46,880 nt of DNA from JAHWKV01 sp040905365 (GTDB lineage Bacteria > Actinomycetota > CADDZG01 > JAHWKV01): NCBI GenBank assembly GCA_040905365.1, contig JBBDRQ010000027.1:1-46880 (forward strand), read 5' to 3'. Numbering within the stretch: the stretch's first letter is position 1; each line of letters starts with the position of its first letter. The notes beneath the pieces are model-generated. The model made no database searches, was not told where the DNA came from, and saw only the letters and a list, made by a program, of their open reading frames with translations. A program made the translations under genes and the position numbers. This document shows, one piece after another, positions 15,810 through 23,816 of the stretch.

Positions 15810-16631
15810 GTGAACGGTGGTTCACCGACCCGAGAAATCGTGATCACCAGCACACGCAACGTGCGAGTCCAATCGGTCCGGCGCCTAACCAAGCGCGGGG
15901 TGCGCGATGAGCGGCGGGAGTTTCTCATCGAAGGCGCCCTGGGCGTGGAGCAGGCTCTGCGCACAACGGCCTCGGTGAAATCGTTGATGGTCTGCTCGCA
16001 AGAGGACTGCACCGAGCTGGTCCGGCTGGCCAGATCCAAAGGAATCCCCGTGGCCGAGGTTTCCGATGCGGTGATGCGCAGCATCTCCTCGGCGACGACG
16101 CCCCCCGGTGTTTTGGCCATCAGCAAATTCGTGGATCGGGATCCGGTGGCGCTGCTGCGCGGGCAGCTGGATCTGGTGGTGGTGCTGGCGGGCGTGAGGG
16201 ACCCCGGCAATGCCGGCACCATCATCCGCAGCGCGGCCGCGGTGGGTGCCGACGCCGTGTTCAGCGGCGGTACGACCGTCGATCTGTACAATCCCAAGGT
16301 AGTCAGGGCGACGGCCGGCGCGCTGTTCAGCGTACCGGTTAGCCGGGATGTTGATGTACCCTGGCTCCTGTCGGAGTTGGGTGCCCGGAACGTAAGCACT
16401 GTTGCCGCCGATCCGGAAGGCCCGACCATTTACTATGACGCGGACCTTAAACAACCGACCGCGCTGGTGTTGGGAAATGAAGCCTGGGGAGTTGCCCGGG
16501 AAGTGGTTGAGAGCGTGGACTCCACGGTGTGTATACCAATGAAGCATGGCGTCGAGTCACTGAACGTCGGGATGGCCGCTTCGGTGGTGCTGTTCGAAGT
16601 CGCCCGGCAACGCCGGACCGACGGTGCGTAG
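15810..16631 (+). CDS. SPOUT-class RNA 2'-O-methyltransferase (TrmH/RlmB family)
   Basis: The protein transfers a methyl group from SAM to a ribose 2'-OH in rRNA or tRNA. The C-terminal knot domain has VRDPGNAGTIIRSAAAVGAD, LVLGNEAWGVAREV and IPMKHGVESLNVGMAASV, the three family motifs. The N-terminal 70 residues form the substrate-binding L30e-like module. At 273 residues it resembles the methyltransferase that commonly follows rplT and precedes pheS in Gram-positive bacteria. The exact target nucleotide cannot be told. The start is GTG 15810; GTG 15840 is an alternative. Confidence 0.9.
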   Translation: MNGGSPTREIVITSTRNVRVQSVRRLTKRGVRDERREFLIEGALGVEQALRTTASVKSLMVCSQEDCTELVRLARSKGIPVAEVSDAVMRSISSATTPPGVLAISKFVDRDPVALLRGQLDLVVVLAGVRDPGNAGTIIRSAAAVGADAVFSGGTTVDLYNPKVVRATAGALFSVPVSRDVDVPWLLSELGARNVSTVAADPEGPTIYYDADLKQPTALVLGNEAWGVAREVVESVDSTVCIPMKHGVESLNVGMAASVVLFEVARQRRTDGA

Positions 16632-16640
16632 GCGGCCGTT

Positions 16641-17717
16641 GTGAGCGAACTTGATGATGTGCTTGCCTCGATGCAGGAGGGCGTTGTCGTAATCGACGCG
16701 CAGGGCCGTGTGACCCACTGGCTCGGGGCATCCGGTCGTCTGCTCGGGTGGTCTGCCGACCAGGCCCGGGGCCGACATTTCGACGACCTGCTGGATCCGA
16801 ACGACGCCAACGGCAACCGCACATGTGTGTGGCCGGGGGCCTCCGAGTACCGGATGCGCACCATCAAAGGGTCCCCGGAGCGGGAGATGTCGGTGACCAC
16901 TAAATCCGGCAAGCGCGTGTGGGTGGGGGTAACTACGGGGGTCAGAAGGCAGCCTTCGGGGTCGGTGGTGGCCGCGACGGCGGTGCTTCGGGACATCAGG
17001 CGCCGCAAGCAAATAGATACGACCAAATCGGAGGTTATCCTGGCGGTGGCGCATGAGTTGCGCTCGCCGCTGACCTCGGTCAAGGGATTCACCTCTACGC
17101 TGCTGCACCGGTGGGACAGGTTCGACGATGCGGACAAAAAGCGTCTTTTGCAAACGATCAACACCGACGTGGACCGGGTCACGCGGCTTATCGGCGAGTT
17201 GCTCGACGTCAGCCGTCTGGAGGCCGGGCGGCTCACCCTCAACCGGCGGATGGTTAGAATCAACGATATAGCCGCGGGAGTCGTGGACAGACTGCGGCCC
17301 CGTGCGCGGGCTCATCGGATCGACTGCGTGTTTCCGGAGCAGTTTCCGCAGGTGTCGGCGGATTCGGACAAGATCGAGCAGGTACTTACGAACCTGGTGG
17401 AGAACGCGGTCAAGTACACCCCCGGCGGTGCGATTCAAGTTGTCGGCAGCGTGCATGACTCCTCGGTCTGGATCGAGGTGAGCGACGAGGGTGCCGGCGT
17501 CTCGGCGGAACATAAGAAGACGGTGTTCGCCAAGTTCTTCAGGGTGGGCGCCAATGCGAGTCCCGGAAGTGGCCTGGGTTTGTACATTTCCAAGGGGCTA
17601 GTTGAGGCTCACGGTGGCAGGATATGGGTGGAGAATAACCAAGGCGGGGGAGCGGTATTCACCTTCACGCTTCCATTGATCGAAGAGTCGGTCGAAAAGG
17701 TATCCGGACAATCATGA
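16641..17717 (+). CDS. Soluble PAS-domain sensor histidine kinase (orphan)
   Basis: This 358-residue kinase has an N-terminal PAS domain (about residues 5-118), a dimerisation domain with phospho-acceptor His138 in AVAHELRSPL, and a HATPase domain with LVENAVKY (N-box), VSDEGAGV (G1) and SGLGLYISKGLVEAHGG (G2). No membrane segment is present, so it should sense an intracellular signal. No response regulator lies nearby. The GTG start at 16641 is nine bases after the methyltransferase stop, and the stop overlaps pheS in ATGA, so it is embedded in a translation operon. The partner and signal are unknown. Confidence 0.92.
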   Translation: MSELDDVLASMQEGVVVIDAQGRVTHWLGASGRLLGWSADQARGRHFDDLLDPNDANGNRTCVWPGASEYRMRTIKGSPEREMSVTTKSGKRVWVGVTTGVRRQPSGSVVAATAVLRDIRRRKQIDTTKSEVILAVAHELRSPLTSVKGFTSTLLHRWDRFDDADKKRLLQTINTDVDRVTRLIGELLDVSRLEAGRLTLNRRMVRINDIAAGVVDRLRPRARAHRIDCVFPEQFPQVSADSDKIEQVLTNLVENAVKYTPGGAIQVVGSVHDSSVWIEVSDEGAGVSAEHKKTVFAKFFRVGANASPGSGLGLYISKGLVEAHGGRIWVENNQGGGAVFTFTLPLIEESVEKVSGQS

Positions 17718-18754
17718 GCAAGACTGCCGTAGGGGAACTAGAGGCTATAGCCGAAGAAGCGACGGCTGCGCTGCGCGACGCGCAGTCCAGCGACGCGGTG
17801 CGCGAGGTGCAGATCGCATATCTGGGCCGCAAGGGCCCGCTGGCCCAGATCTCCAAGAGTCTGGGTAAGCTCCCCGCCGAGGAGCGCAAGACGGTGGGCC
17901 AGGCGGCCAACCGGGTTCGCTCCGAGGTAGAGTCGGCGATTGCCGAACGGTTGGAGTCGCTCCAGGAACAAGAGCGCGCGGTGCGGCTCGAAGCCGAGCG
18001 AGTTGACGTCACCCTGCCCGGCCGCACTCCTCCCACGGGACGGCTGCACCCGCTCACCGAGACGCTGGAGGAGATCGTCGACATCTTTGTCGGTCTGGGC
18101 TTCACGGTGGCCGAGGGGCCTTTGGTGGAATCCGACTACTACAGTTTTCAAGCCTTGAACATCCCGCCCGACCACGCCGCCCGGTCGATGCAGGACACCT
18201 TCTACGTCGACACCGGGGCCGACGAGATGCTGGTTCTCCGCCCGCACACGTCCCCTACCCAAATCCGGGTAATGGAGGCCTCGGACCCGCCGCACTACGT
18301 GGTCATGCCCGGCACGGTGTGCCGCCGGGACGAGGTGGACGCCAACCACCTGGCGGTGTTCAGTCAGATCGAAGGCTTGGCGGTCGACGACGGGATAACG
18401 TTTGCCGATCTGAAGGGGGTCCTGGAGGTGTTCGCCAAGCAGATGTTCGGCAAGAACCTTCGGGTCCGCATGCACCCGAGCTACTTCCCCTTCACCGAGC
18501 CGTCCGCCGAGGTTTACGTTTCTTGTTTTGCCTGCGACGGGAGCGGATGCGCGATCTGTCGCGGCGAAGGCTGGATAGAGATTATCGGGGCGGGGATGGT
18601 TCACCCGAACGTGTTCCGCTCCGTCGGCTACAGCCCGGAAACCACCGGCTTCGCCTTCGGGATGGGTATCGAGCGAATAGCCAAGCTTCGCTACGGGATC
18701 TCGGATCTACGCTCCTTCTACGAAAACGACACGCGCCTTTTGGGGTCGTTATGA
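17714..18754 (+). CDS. pheS: Phenylalanyl-tRNA synthetase, alpha subunit
   Basis: PheS is the catalytic subunit of the alpha2-beta2 enzyme that charges tRNA-Phe. An N-terminal coiled coil for tRNA binding (about 1-90) precedes the class II core. The core has VAEGPLVESDYYSFQALN, VCRRDEVDANHLAVFSQ (motif 2) and FAFGMGIERIAKLRYGI (motif 3). A four-cysteine cluster, CFACDGSGCAIC, precedes GAGMVHPNV, as in many bacterial PheS. It is 346 residues. The ATG start overlaps the kinase stop, and the stop overlaps the pheT start (ATGA). Confidence 0.97.
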   Translation: MSKTAVGELEAIAEEATAALRDAQSSDAVREVQIAYLGRKGPLAQISKSLGKLPAEERKTVGQAANRVRSEVESAIAERLESLQEQERAVRLEAERVDVTLPGRTPPTGRLHPLTETLEEIVDIFVGLGFTVAEGPLVESDYYSFQALNIPPDHAARSMQDTFYVDTGADEMLVLRPHTSPTQIRVMEASDPPHYVVMPGTVCRRDEVDANHLAVFSQIEGLAVDDGITFADLKGVLEVFAKQMFGKNLRVRMHPSYFPFTEPSAEVYVSCFACDGSGCAICRGEGWIEIIGAGMVHPNVFRSVGYSPETTGFAFGMGIERIAKLRYGISDLRSFYENDTRLLGSL

Positions 18755-21144
18755 AGGTGCCGATCTCCTGGCTCAGGGAGTTCGTCGACGTTCCAGGCGA
18801 TCCGGAGTCCTTAGCGGAGATGCTGACCGCGTCCGGGATGAAGGTAGAGAAGATCCAACGGTACGGCGACGGGATAGAAGACATCGTCGTCGGCGAGGTG
18901 AGCAGCGTCAAACCCCACCCCGACGCCGACAAGCTTTGTGTGGTTCAGGTGCGCACCGGCTGTATGGATCTGGGCGTGGTGTGCGGGGCGAGCAACTTCG
19001 GTGTAGGCGACAAGGTGCCGGTGGCCCAGCCGGGCTCGCACGTGCCGGGTCTTGGCGAGATAACCCGGCGCAAGTTTCGCGGGGTGGTCTCCGAGGGGAT
19101 GCTGTGCAGCGCGGCCGAGTTGGGTTTGGGCGACGACCACACCGGGATCATGATCCTGGGCGAGGACTCGGTGGTGGGTACCGACGTCGGCGACGCCCTG
19201 GGCTTGCCCGAGGCCGTGTTGGAACTGGAGATAAACCCCAACCGCCCCGACGCCATGGGGATGATCGGCATCGCTCGTGAAGTGGCTGCGTGTACCGGAT
19301 CGCGGCTAAAGGATCTTTCGGCGCTGTTCCAGTACCAAGCCGCGGGACCACCTGTATCCGAGCGCGTGCAGGTGGAGGTCGCCGACCCGCAGGGCTGTCC
19401 CCGTTACGCGGCCCGGGTGATAGAGGGGATAGGGCACGCGCAGTCGCCTACCTGGGCACAGCGCCGGCTCACTATGTGCGGGGTGCGGCCTATCTCGGCG
19501 GTGGTAGACGCCACCAACTACGTGCTGCTGGCAACCGGTCACCCCATGCATGCTTTCGACATGGCCAAGGTGGCAGGCCGGCGCATCGTGGTGCGCCGGG
19601 CCACACAGGGGGAGCGGATCACTACCATCGACGGTGTCGAGCGGGAGCTGGACCTCACTGACGTGGTGATCGCCGACGAGTCGCAGCCGATTGCTCTGGC
19701 CGGGATTATGGGCGGCCAGGGCAGCGAGGTCACCGAGGACAGCGACGCGGTGATCCTGGAGACCGCGACCTTCGATCCGCGTTCGATATTTAGGACGTCG
19801 CGCCGGCACGGGCTTCGCTCCGAGGCCTCGGCCCGCTTTGAGCGCGGGGTCGACGTCGGTGGAGTAGATGCCGCCTCAAAGCTGGCTGCAAGGCTGATCC
19901 TGGAGTGGGCCGGCGGTTCGGCCGCCCAGGGCTCGGTTGATGTGTACCCCCAGCCGGTGGAGCCGCAGCTGCTGCACCTGCGTCCGGAGCGGGCCCGCCA
20001 GGTGCTCGGGGCGCCACTGTCCGACGAGCAGATGGTGGAGGCGCTGGATCGGCTGGGTCTGGATCCCCGCGCGGAAGGCGAGCGTATCGCGGTGACCGTA
20101 CCCACCTACAGGGTGGATCTGGCCGGCGAGGAGGACCTGGTCGAGGAAGTGGCCCGGGTGACCGGCTACGACCGGATTCCGGCCACCCTGCCGCCGGGCC
20201 GCAGCCGGGCAGGATCTTTATCGCCCGAGGAACGCCGGACTCGTCGCCTAAAGCGCGCTCTGATCGGATCAGGGTTGTTCGAGGCGCGGACCTCGAGCCT
20301 GGTCAGCGCCCAAGACCTGGAGTTGATCGGTCACCACCCGGATGCGGCCACGAAAGTGGCCAACCCTTTGACGCAGGACGAGGCGCTGCTGCGTACGTCG
20401 CTTCTGCCGGGTTTGGTTCGCTCAGCGGTGATCAACCTTTCCCGTCGGCACGGCGATGTCCGGCTGTTCGAGGCAGGCCTGAGCTTTCACCCCAACGGCG
20501 TGGAAGCTCCCACGGAGCGCCTGCGACTGGGCCTGGCGATAGGCGGCGCAATACCTCAGCAGTGGCACTCCCCGGCTCGGCCTACCGATTTTTTTGATAT
20601 GAAAGGCGCCGTGGAGGTGGCCCTGCAATCGCTCCGGGTCACCGGTGTGCGCTTCGTCCCGCACTCGGGCTACCCCTTTCACCCGGCTCGGGCCGCCAAG
20701 CTGCTGTCGTCCGACGGCAAGGAGCTGGGCGTCTTCGGCGAGGTGGACGACTCGTTTGCCCGCAAGGCCGACGTCGCCTTTGTGCTGAGTCTGGGCGAGT
20801 TGGACCTGGATGCCCTGATCGACATGGGCGGCAAGCCGGGCACTGCTGCGCAGATTGGCAAGTACCCGCCGACCCTGCTGGATCTGGCCGTGGCGTTGCC
20901 CGAGGGCGTGGCCTCCGCCGACGTTATCGCCACCGCGCGCGCGGCCGGCGGACCGCTGCTCGAGAGCGTCCGCATCATCGACGTATACCGGGGCGAGCAG
21001 GTCGGTCCGGGGCGCAAGAGCCTGGCCTTCTCGCTCACCTTCCGCAGCCTGGAGCGGACTTTGAACGAAAACGAGGCGATCGAGGCCAGGGATGCGATAG
21101 CCGCCGCCATAGGCAAAGAGCACCAAGGAGTGGTCCGCGCCTAG
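18751..21144 (+). CDS. pheT: Phenylalanyl-tRNA synthetase, beta subunit
   Basis: PheT is the editing and tRNA-binding subunit. It starts MKVPISWLREFVDVP at ATG 18751, overlapping the pheS stop by four bases; the frame stays open far upstream, but that stretch is antisense-like shadow of pheS. Domains in order are the EMAP-like tRNA-binding fold (about 40-150), the B3/B4 editing domain, B5, the inactive class II core and the C-terminal ferredoxin-like anticodon-binding domain (about 705-797). It is 797 residues, the normal size. It converges with the sulfur cassette at 25 bases; GCCCG/CGGGC (21144-21169) may form a short shared stem. Confidence 0.97.
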   Translation: MKVPISWLREFVDVPGDPESLAEMLTASGMKVEKIQRYGDGIEDIVVGEVSSVKPHPDADKLCVVQVRTGCMDLGVVCGASNFGVGDKVPVAQPGSHVPGLGEITRRKFRGVVSEGMLCSAAELGLGDDHTGIMILGEDSVVGTDVGDALGLPEAVLELEINPNRPDAMGMIGIAREVAACTGSRLKDLSALFQYQAAGPPVSERVQVEVADPQGCPRYAARVIEGIGHAQSPTWAQRRLTMCGVRPISAVVDATNYVLLATGHPMHAFDMAKVAGRRIVVRRATQGERITTIDGVERELDLTDVVIADESQPIALAGIMGGQGSEVTEDSDAVILETATFDPRSIFRTSRRHGLRSEASARFERGVDVGGVDAASKLAARLILEWAGGSAAQGSVDVYPQPVEPQLLHLRPERARQVLGAPLSDEQMVEALDRLGLDPRAEGERIAVTVPTYRVDLAGEEDLVEEVARVTGYDRIPATLPPGRSRAGSLSPEERRTRRLKRALIGSGLFEARTSSLVSAQDLELIGHHPDAATKVANPLTQDEALLRTSLLPGLVRSAVINLSRRHGDVRLFEAGLSFHPNGVEAPTERLRLGLAIGGAIPQQWHSPARPTDFFDMKGAVEVALQSLRVTGVRFVPHSGYPFHPARAAKLLSSDGKELGVFGEVDDSFARKADVAFVLSLGELDLDALIDMGGKPGTAAQIGKYPPTLLDLAVALPEGVASADVIATARAAGGPLLESVRIIDVYRGEQVGPGRKSLAFSLTFRSLERTLNENEAIEARDAIAAAIGKEHQGVVRA

Positions 21145-21169
21145 CCCGCCCGCCGAATGCGGCCCGGGC

Positions 21170-22567
21170 TCACCCGCCGGTGGATTCGGTGGGGTAGCGG
21201 CTGGCGTTCCACGCCATCATCCCTCCGAAGACCTGTATCGGGCTGCCGCCTTTGGACTTGATGAGGCTGGCGGCTACCGACGACCGGTATCCGCTTCCAC
21301 AGATAACTGCGGTAGGGGCGCCGCTGGGAACGTCGTCGAGCCGGGACGGCAGTTCGGCGCCGGTGATGAAGTGGGCGCCGGGGACGTGGCCCTCCGCCCA
21401 CTCGGCGGGCTGGCGAACGTCGAGCACGTTGACCTGGCGATCGCCGACCAACTCCCTCAAGCGGTGGACGTTCACGGTATCGAGCGATTCCAATTGCTCG
21501 CCTGAGGTGCGCCAGGCGTACATGCCATCCGCCAGCCATCCGGCTGGAAGCTGGTAGCCGATCCGCAGTAGCTGCCAGATGGCCTCCCACAAGTCGTCTT
21601 GCCTGTCCAGCACCAGCAGTACCGGCACGTCCGGTGGCAGTACGGTTCCCGCCCACGTAGAGAAGGAAGGTCCCAGCCCGACGTTCAAGGCGCCGGGAAT
21701 GTGAGCTGATGCGAACGCCTCGGGGGAGCGGGTGTCGAGCACGATGGAGCCGGCAGCCGCGCTCTCGCGAAACTCGTCGACGCCCAGAGCCGGAGGCTCG
21801 CCGAGAGGTCCGAGCAGCTTGGGTCCGGCCATGTTCTGGCCGCGCATCCGGCGCCAGTAGGGAGGAACTGCGGGGAGGTTGTCCAGCCGGATGCACTCCT
21901 GCACAAACTCTGAGGCGGTGGACACCTTGGCCAGGATGGCGTTGGTCCTGCGCTCGTAGCCCACGGTCGTGGAGAGCCGGCTGCCGATGTTGCCCCCGCA
22001 CAGCGAGCCTTTGACGTGGGTGGGAAAAACCGCCAGGTAGTCGGGAAGTTGCAGCAGTTTGTTCTGGATGGTGTGACAGAAGGTCCGCGCGGCTTCCCGG
22101 GCATCGTCGGGTCCTCCCAACAGGTCCGGCCGGGCCAGGTCGCCCACCAGAAGCGCTCCGCCGGAGAGCAGCAGCGCCGGCTCGGCGCCCACCGCGCGGT
22201 CGTGGACCAGCAGGCTGACGTGTTCGGGGGTGTGTCCGGGAGTGTGCATGAACTCCACGCCGAGATCCCCGAACTCCAGGATCTCGCCGTCTTTCATCGC
22301 CCGGTGCTCGTAGCCCAGGTTGGCTTGCGCGTAGCCGAGCGCCTGCACCTTCTGGCGAGACTGGACCTCCCGGATACCGCTGAGATAATCGTTATGGCCG
22401 TGGCTGTCTACCACGTAGGAAATCCGAAATCCTTTCCTGCGAGCCAGCTCGAAGTATGCGTCCACGTCCCGGCGGGGATCGAACACCAGGGCCTTGCCGG
22501 TCCGCTCGTCGGCCAGCAGGTAGGAGGCGTGGCCCAGGCTCTCTAGGTAGAACTGCTCAAACAGCAT
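21170..22567 (-). CDS. Persulfide-dioxygenase-like metallo-beta-lactamase fused to two rhodanese domains
   Basis: This 465-residue protein joins an MBL-fold iron enzyme of the ETHE1 type (about 1-250) to two rhodanese domains. Metal ligands are visible: H56 and H58 in HGHNDYLSG (Tyr in place of the last His, as in related MBL-rhodanese fusions), H112 in HTPGHTPEH, D143 in GDLARPD and H184 in FPTHVKGS. The first rhodanese has Asp where the active Cys should be (LVLDRQDD), so it is probably inactive. The second has CGSGYRSS with the persulfide-carrying Cys. Known relatives oxidise glutathione-type persulfide to sulfite. The neighbour exporter would remove that sulfite. Confidence 0.88.
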   Translation of the reverse strand: MLFEQFYLESLGHASYLLADERTGKALVFDPRRDVDAYFELARRKGFRISYVVDSHGHNDYLSGIREVQSRQKVQALGYAQANLGYEHRAMKDGEILEFGDLGVEFMHTPGHTPEHVSLLVHDRAVGAEPALLLSGGALLVGDLARPDLLGGPDDAREAARTFCHTIQNKLLQLPDYLAVFPTHVKGSLCGGNIGSRLSTTVGYERRTNAILAKVSTASEFVQECIRLDNLPAVPPYWRRMRGQNMAGPKLLGPLGEPPALGVDEFRESAAAGSIVLDTRSPEAFASAHIPGALNVGLGPSFSTWAGTVLPPDVPVLLVLDRQDDLWEAIWQLLRIGYQLPAGWLADGMYAWRTSGEQLESLDTVNVHRLRELVGDRQVNVLDVRQPAEWAEGHVPGAHFITGAELPSRLDDVPSGAPTAVICGSGYRSSVAASLIKSKGGSPIQVFGGMMAWNASRYPTESTGG

Positions 22568-22579
22568 CGGTCACCATCC

Positions 22580-23416
22580 TTACAGTTGTAGTGGTTCCCC
22601 GGTGAGCGTCGCGGGCTCGGGGTCAAAGGCCTCTGCCATGGTTCCCAGCGCCACCAGTATCAGCACCACCGCGAAAGCCTTGCGCAGGCGGTCGGGGTCC
22701 GTTACCCGAGAGGCTGCGGACCCGGCCAGCACGGCCACCAGCGCCGCTCCGGCAAACAGGATCAAGTTGAGGTCCAGGTACAGATCGCCCGCTCGCGCCA
22801 GCAGGGCCGAACTTGCCGTCGCCGCTATCACTACCAGCGAAGTGCCGACGGCCTTGGTCATCGACAGGTGCAAAACCAGCAGCAGCGCGGGGACGACTAT
22901 GAAGCCGCCGCCCACGCCGAAAAGCCCGGTGACCGATCCGACCGCAGCTCCGGCGATCAGCGACTTGACCGTGTCGGGGGGTTCGTCGACCGTGGCCTGA
23001 GGGGGCTTGGTCAGCATCCTAATCGCAGCGGCCAGGGCAAGGATGCCGAAGCCGGCCAGCAAGGGGCGGTCGGGGATGTTGCGCCCCAGCAGCCCCGCCA
23101 GGTAGGACGCTGCGATCGCCGGGGCGCCGAAGAGCCATGCGGTCCTCAGCGCCACGTTGCCGGCGCGGGCGTGGGAGACGGCTCCCAGCGCGGCTGCTGG
23201 TCCGACGACGGCCAGGGAGACCGCTACCGAGACTTGGGGGGACATCCCCATCCCCCACACCAAGGCCGGCACGGCCAAAATAGAGCCGCCGCCGCCGAAG
23301 AAGCCGAGAAAAAACCCGACGATCGTACCCAACAGCAGCACCAACAGCAATACTCGGCTCCTTGTGCTCAAATGGTCGCTGAATACATCGTGGACGGCCG
23401 TTGCCCGCAAGTCCAA
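22580..23416 (-). CDS. TauE/SafE-family sulfite/anion exporter
   Basis: This 278-residue membrane protein has about eight transmembrane helices with the two internal-repeat signatures GFFLGFFGGGGSILAVPAL and VTGLFGVGGGFIVVPALLL. The family exports sulfite, sulfoacetate or related organosulfur anions. It lies 12 bases upstream of the persulfide-dioxygenase fusion in the same direction, which supports sulfite export as its role. The start is unclear: TTG at 23416 gives a polar 22-residue N-terminus, and the first helix begins only afterwards. A palindrome at 23437-23453 lies just upstream. Confidence 0.88.
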   Translation of the reverse strand: MDLRATAVHDVFSDHLSTRSRVLLLVLLLGTIVGFFLGFFGGGGSILAVPALVWGMGMSPQVSVAVSLAVVGPAAALGAVSHARAGNVALRTAWLFGAPAIAASYLAGLLGRNIPDRPLLAGFGILALAAAIRMLTKPPQATVDEPPDTVKSLIAGAAVGSVTGLFGVGGGFIVVPALLLVLHLSMTKAVGTSLVVIAATASSALLARAGDLYLDLNLILFAGAALVAVLAGSAASRVTDPDRLRKAFAVVLILVALGTMAEAFDPEPATLTGEPLQL

Positions 23417-23436
23417 GACATAGTTTGGATACAGAA

Positions 23437-23453
23437 CATAGGAAACGCCTATG
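23437..23453. promoter_or_regulatory. Palindrome in the promoter of the sulfur cassette
   Basis: CATAGG (23437-23442) and CCTATG (23448-23453) form a perfect 6-5-6 inverted repeat about 20 bases upstream of the exporter start. The minus-strand TATGTT overlapping it is a possible -10 box. A site covering the promoter would suit a repressor; in other bacteria persulfide genes are controlled by CstR/BigR/SqrR-type repressors, but none is encoded in the window. Confidence 0.4.
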
Positions 23454-23577
23454 CACAGCCGCGGCCGGATGGCGCAAATAGAGTTTCGCTACGCTCCGCC
23501 GCTGAAACCGCGTTTCCTTAGTCCTTAGTTGTGATGTGCCTAATTGAGGAATCAGCGACCGTATCTGGAAGGTCCGA

Positions 23578-23760
23578 ATGATGCTTAATACCTTGCTGCT
23601 TCTTGTGGGCGTAGCCCTGCTTACCTGTGGCGGGGAGGCATTGATTCGGGGCTCGCTGGCTGCGGCAAGGCGCGGTTTACGTCGCGCTCAGCTTTACTGT
23701 ATTTGGTACATGACGGCACAGGCCGTGTTCTTGTACTCAACGAGCCGCAGTGGCCGCTGA
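23578..23760 (+). pseudogene. Remnant of a CaCA-type Na+/Ca2+ antiporter N-terminus
   Basis: The first 35 residues (NTLLLLVGVALLTCGGEALI then RGSLAAARR) match the first helix and G-E-LIRG motif of K+-dependent Na+/Ca2+ exchangers. After ARRG the sequence becomes unrelated, and the frame stops at 60 residues, where a real antiporter has over 300. No other part of the exchanger is found downstream. The break at about 23677 is probably the edge of a deletion or insertion that brought in the metallopeptidase gene. The remaining 23417-23577 bases hold the sulfur-cassette promoter and nothing else I recognise. Confidence 0.6.
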
Positions 23761-23816
23761 TACGTTGGGAACTAACTCCGGGCTCCTGCCCGGTCGTGCT
23801 GTTGGAGGATCTGCTC

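Noticed and set aside
18319..18750. Extended N-terminus of pheT
   Set aside because: The frame is open but overlaps pheS; the conserved MKVPISWL start at 18751 overlaps the pheS stop as expected.
23703..23816. N-terminal extension of the metallopeptidase from TTG 23703
   Set aside because: No family similarity, and the strong ribosome-binding site supports ATG 23817; the stretch may be scar sequence.
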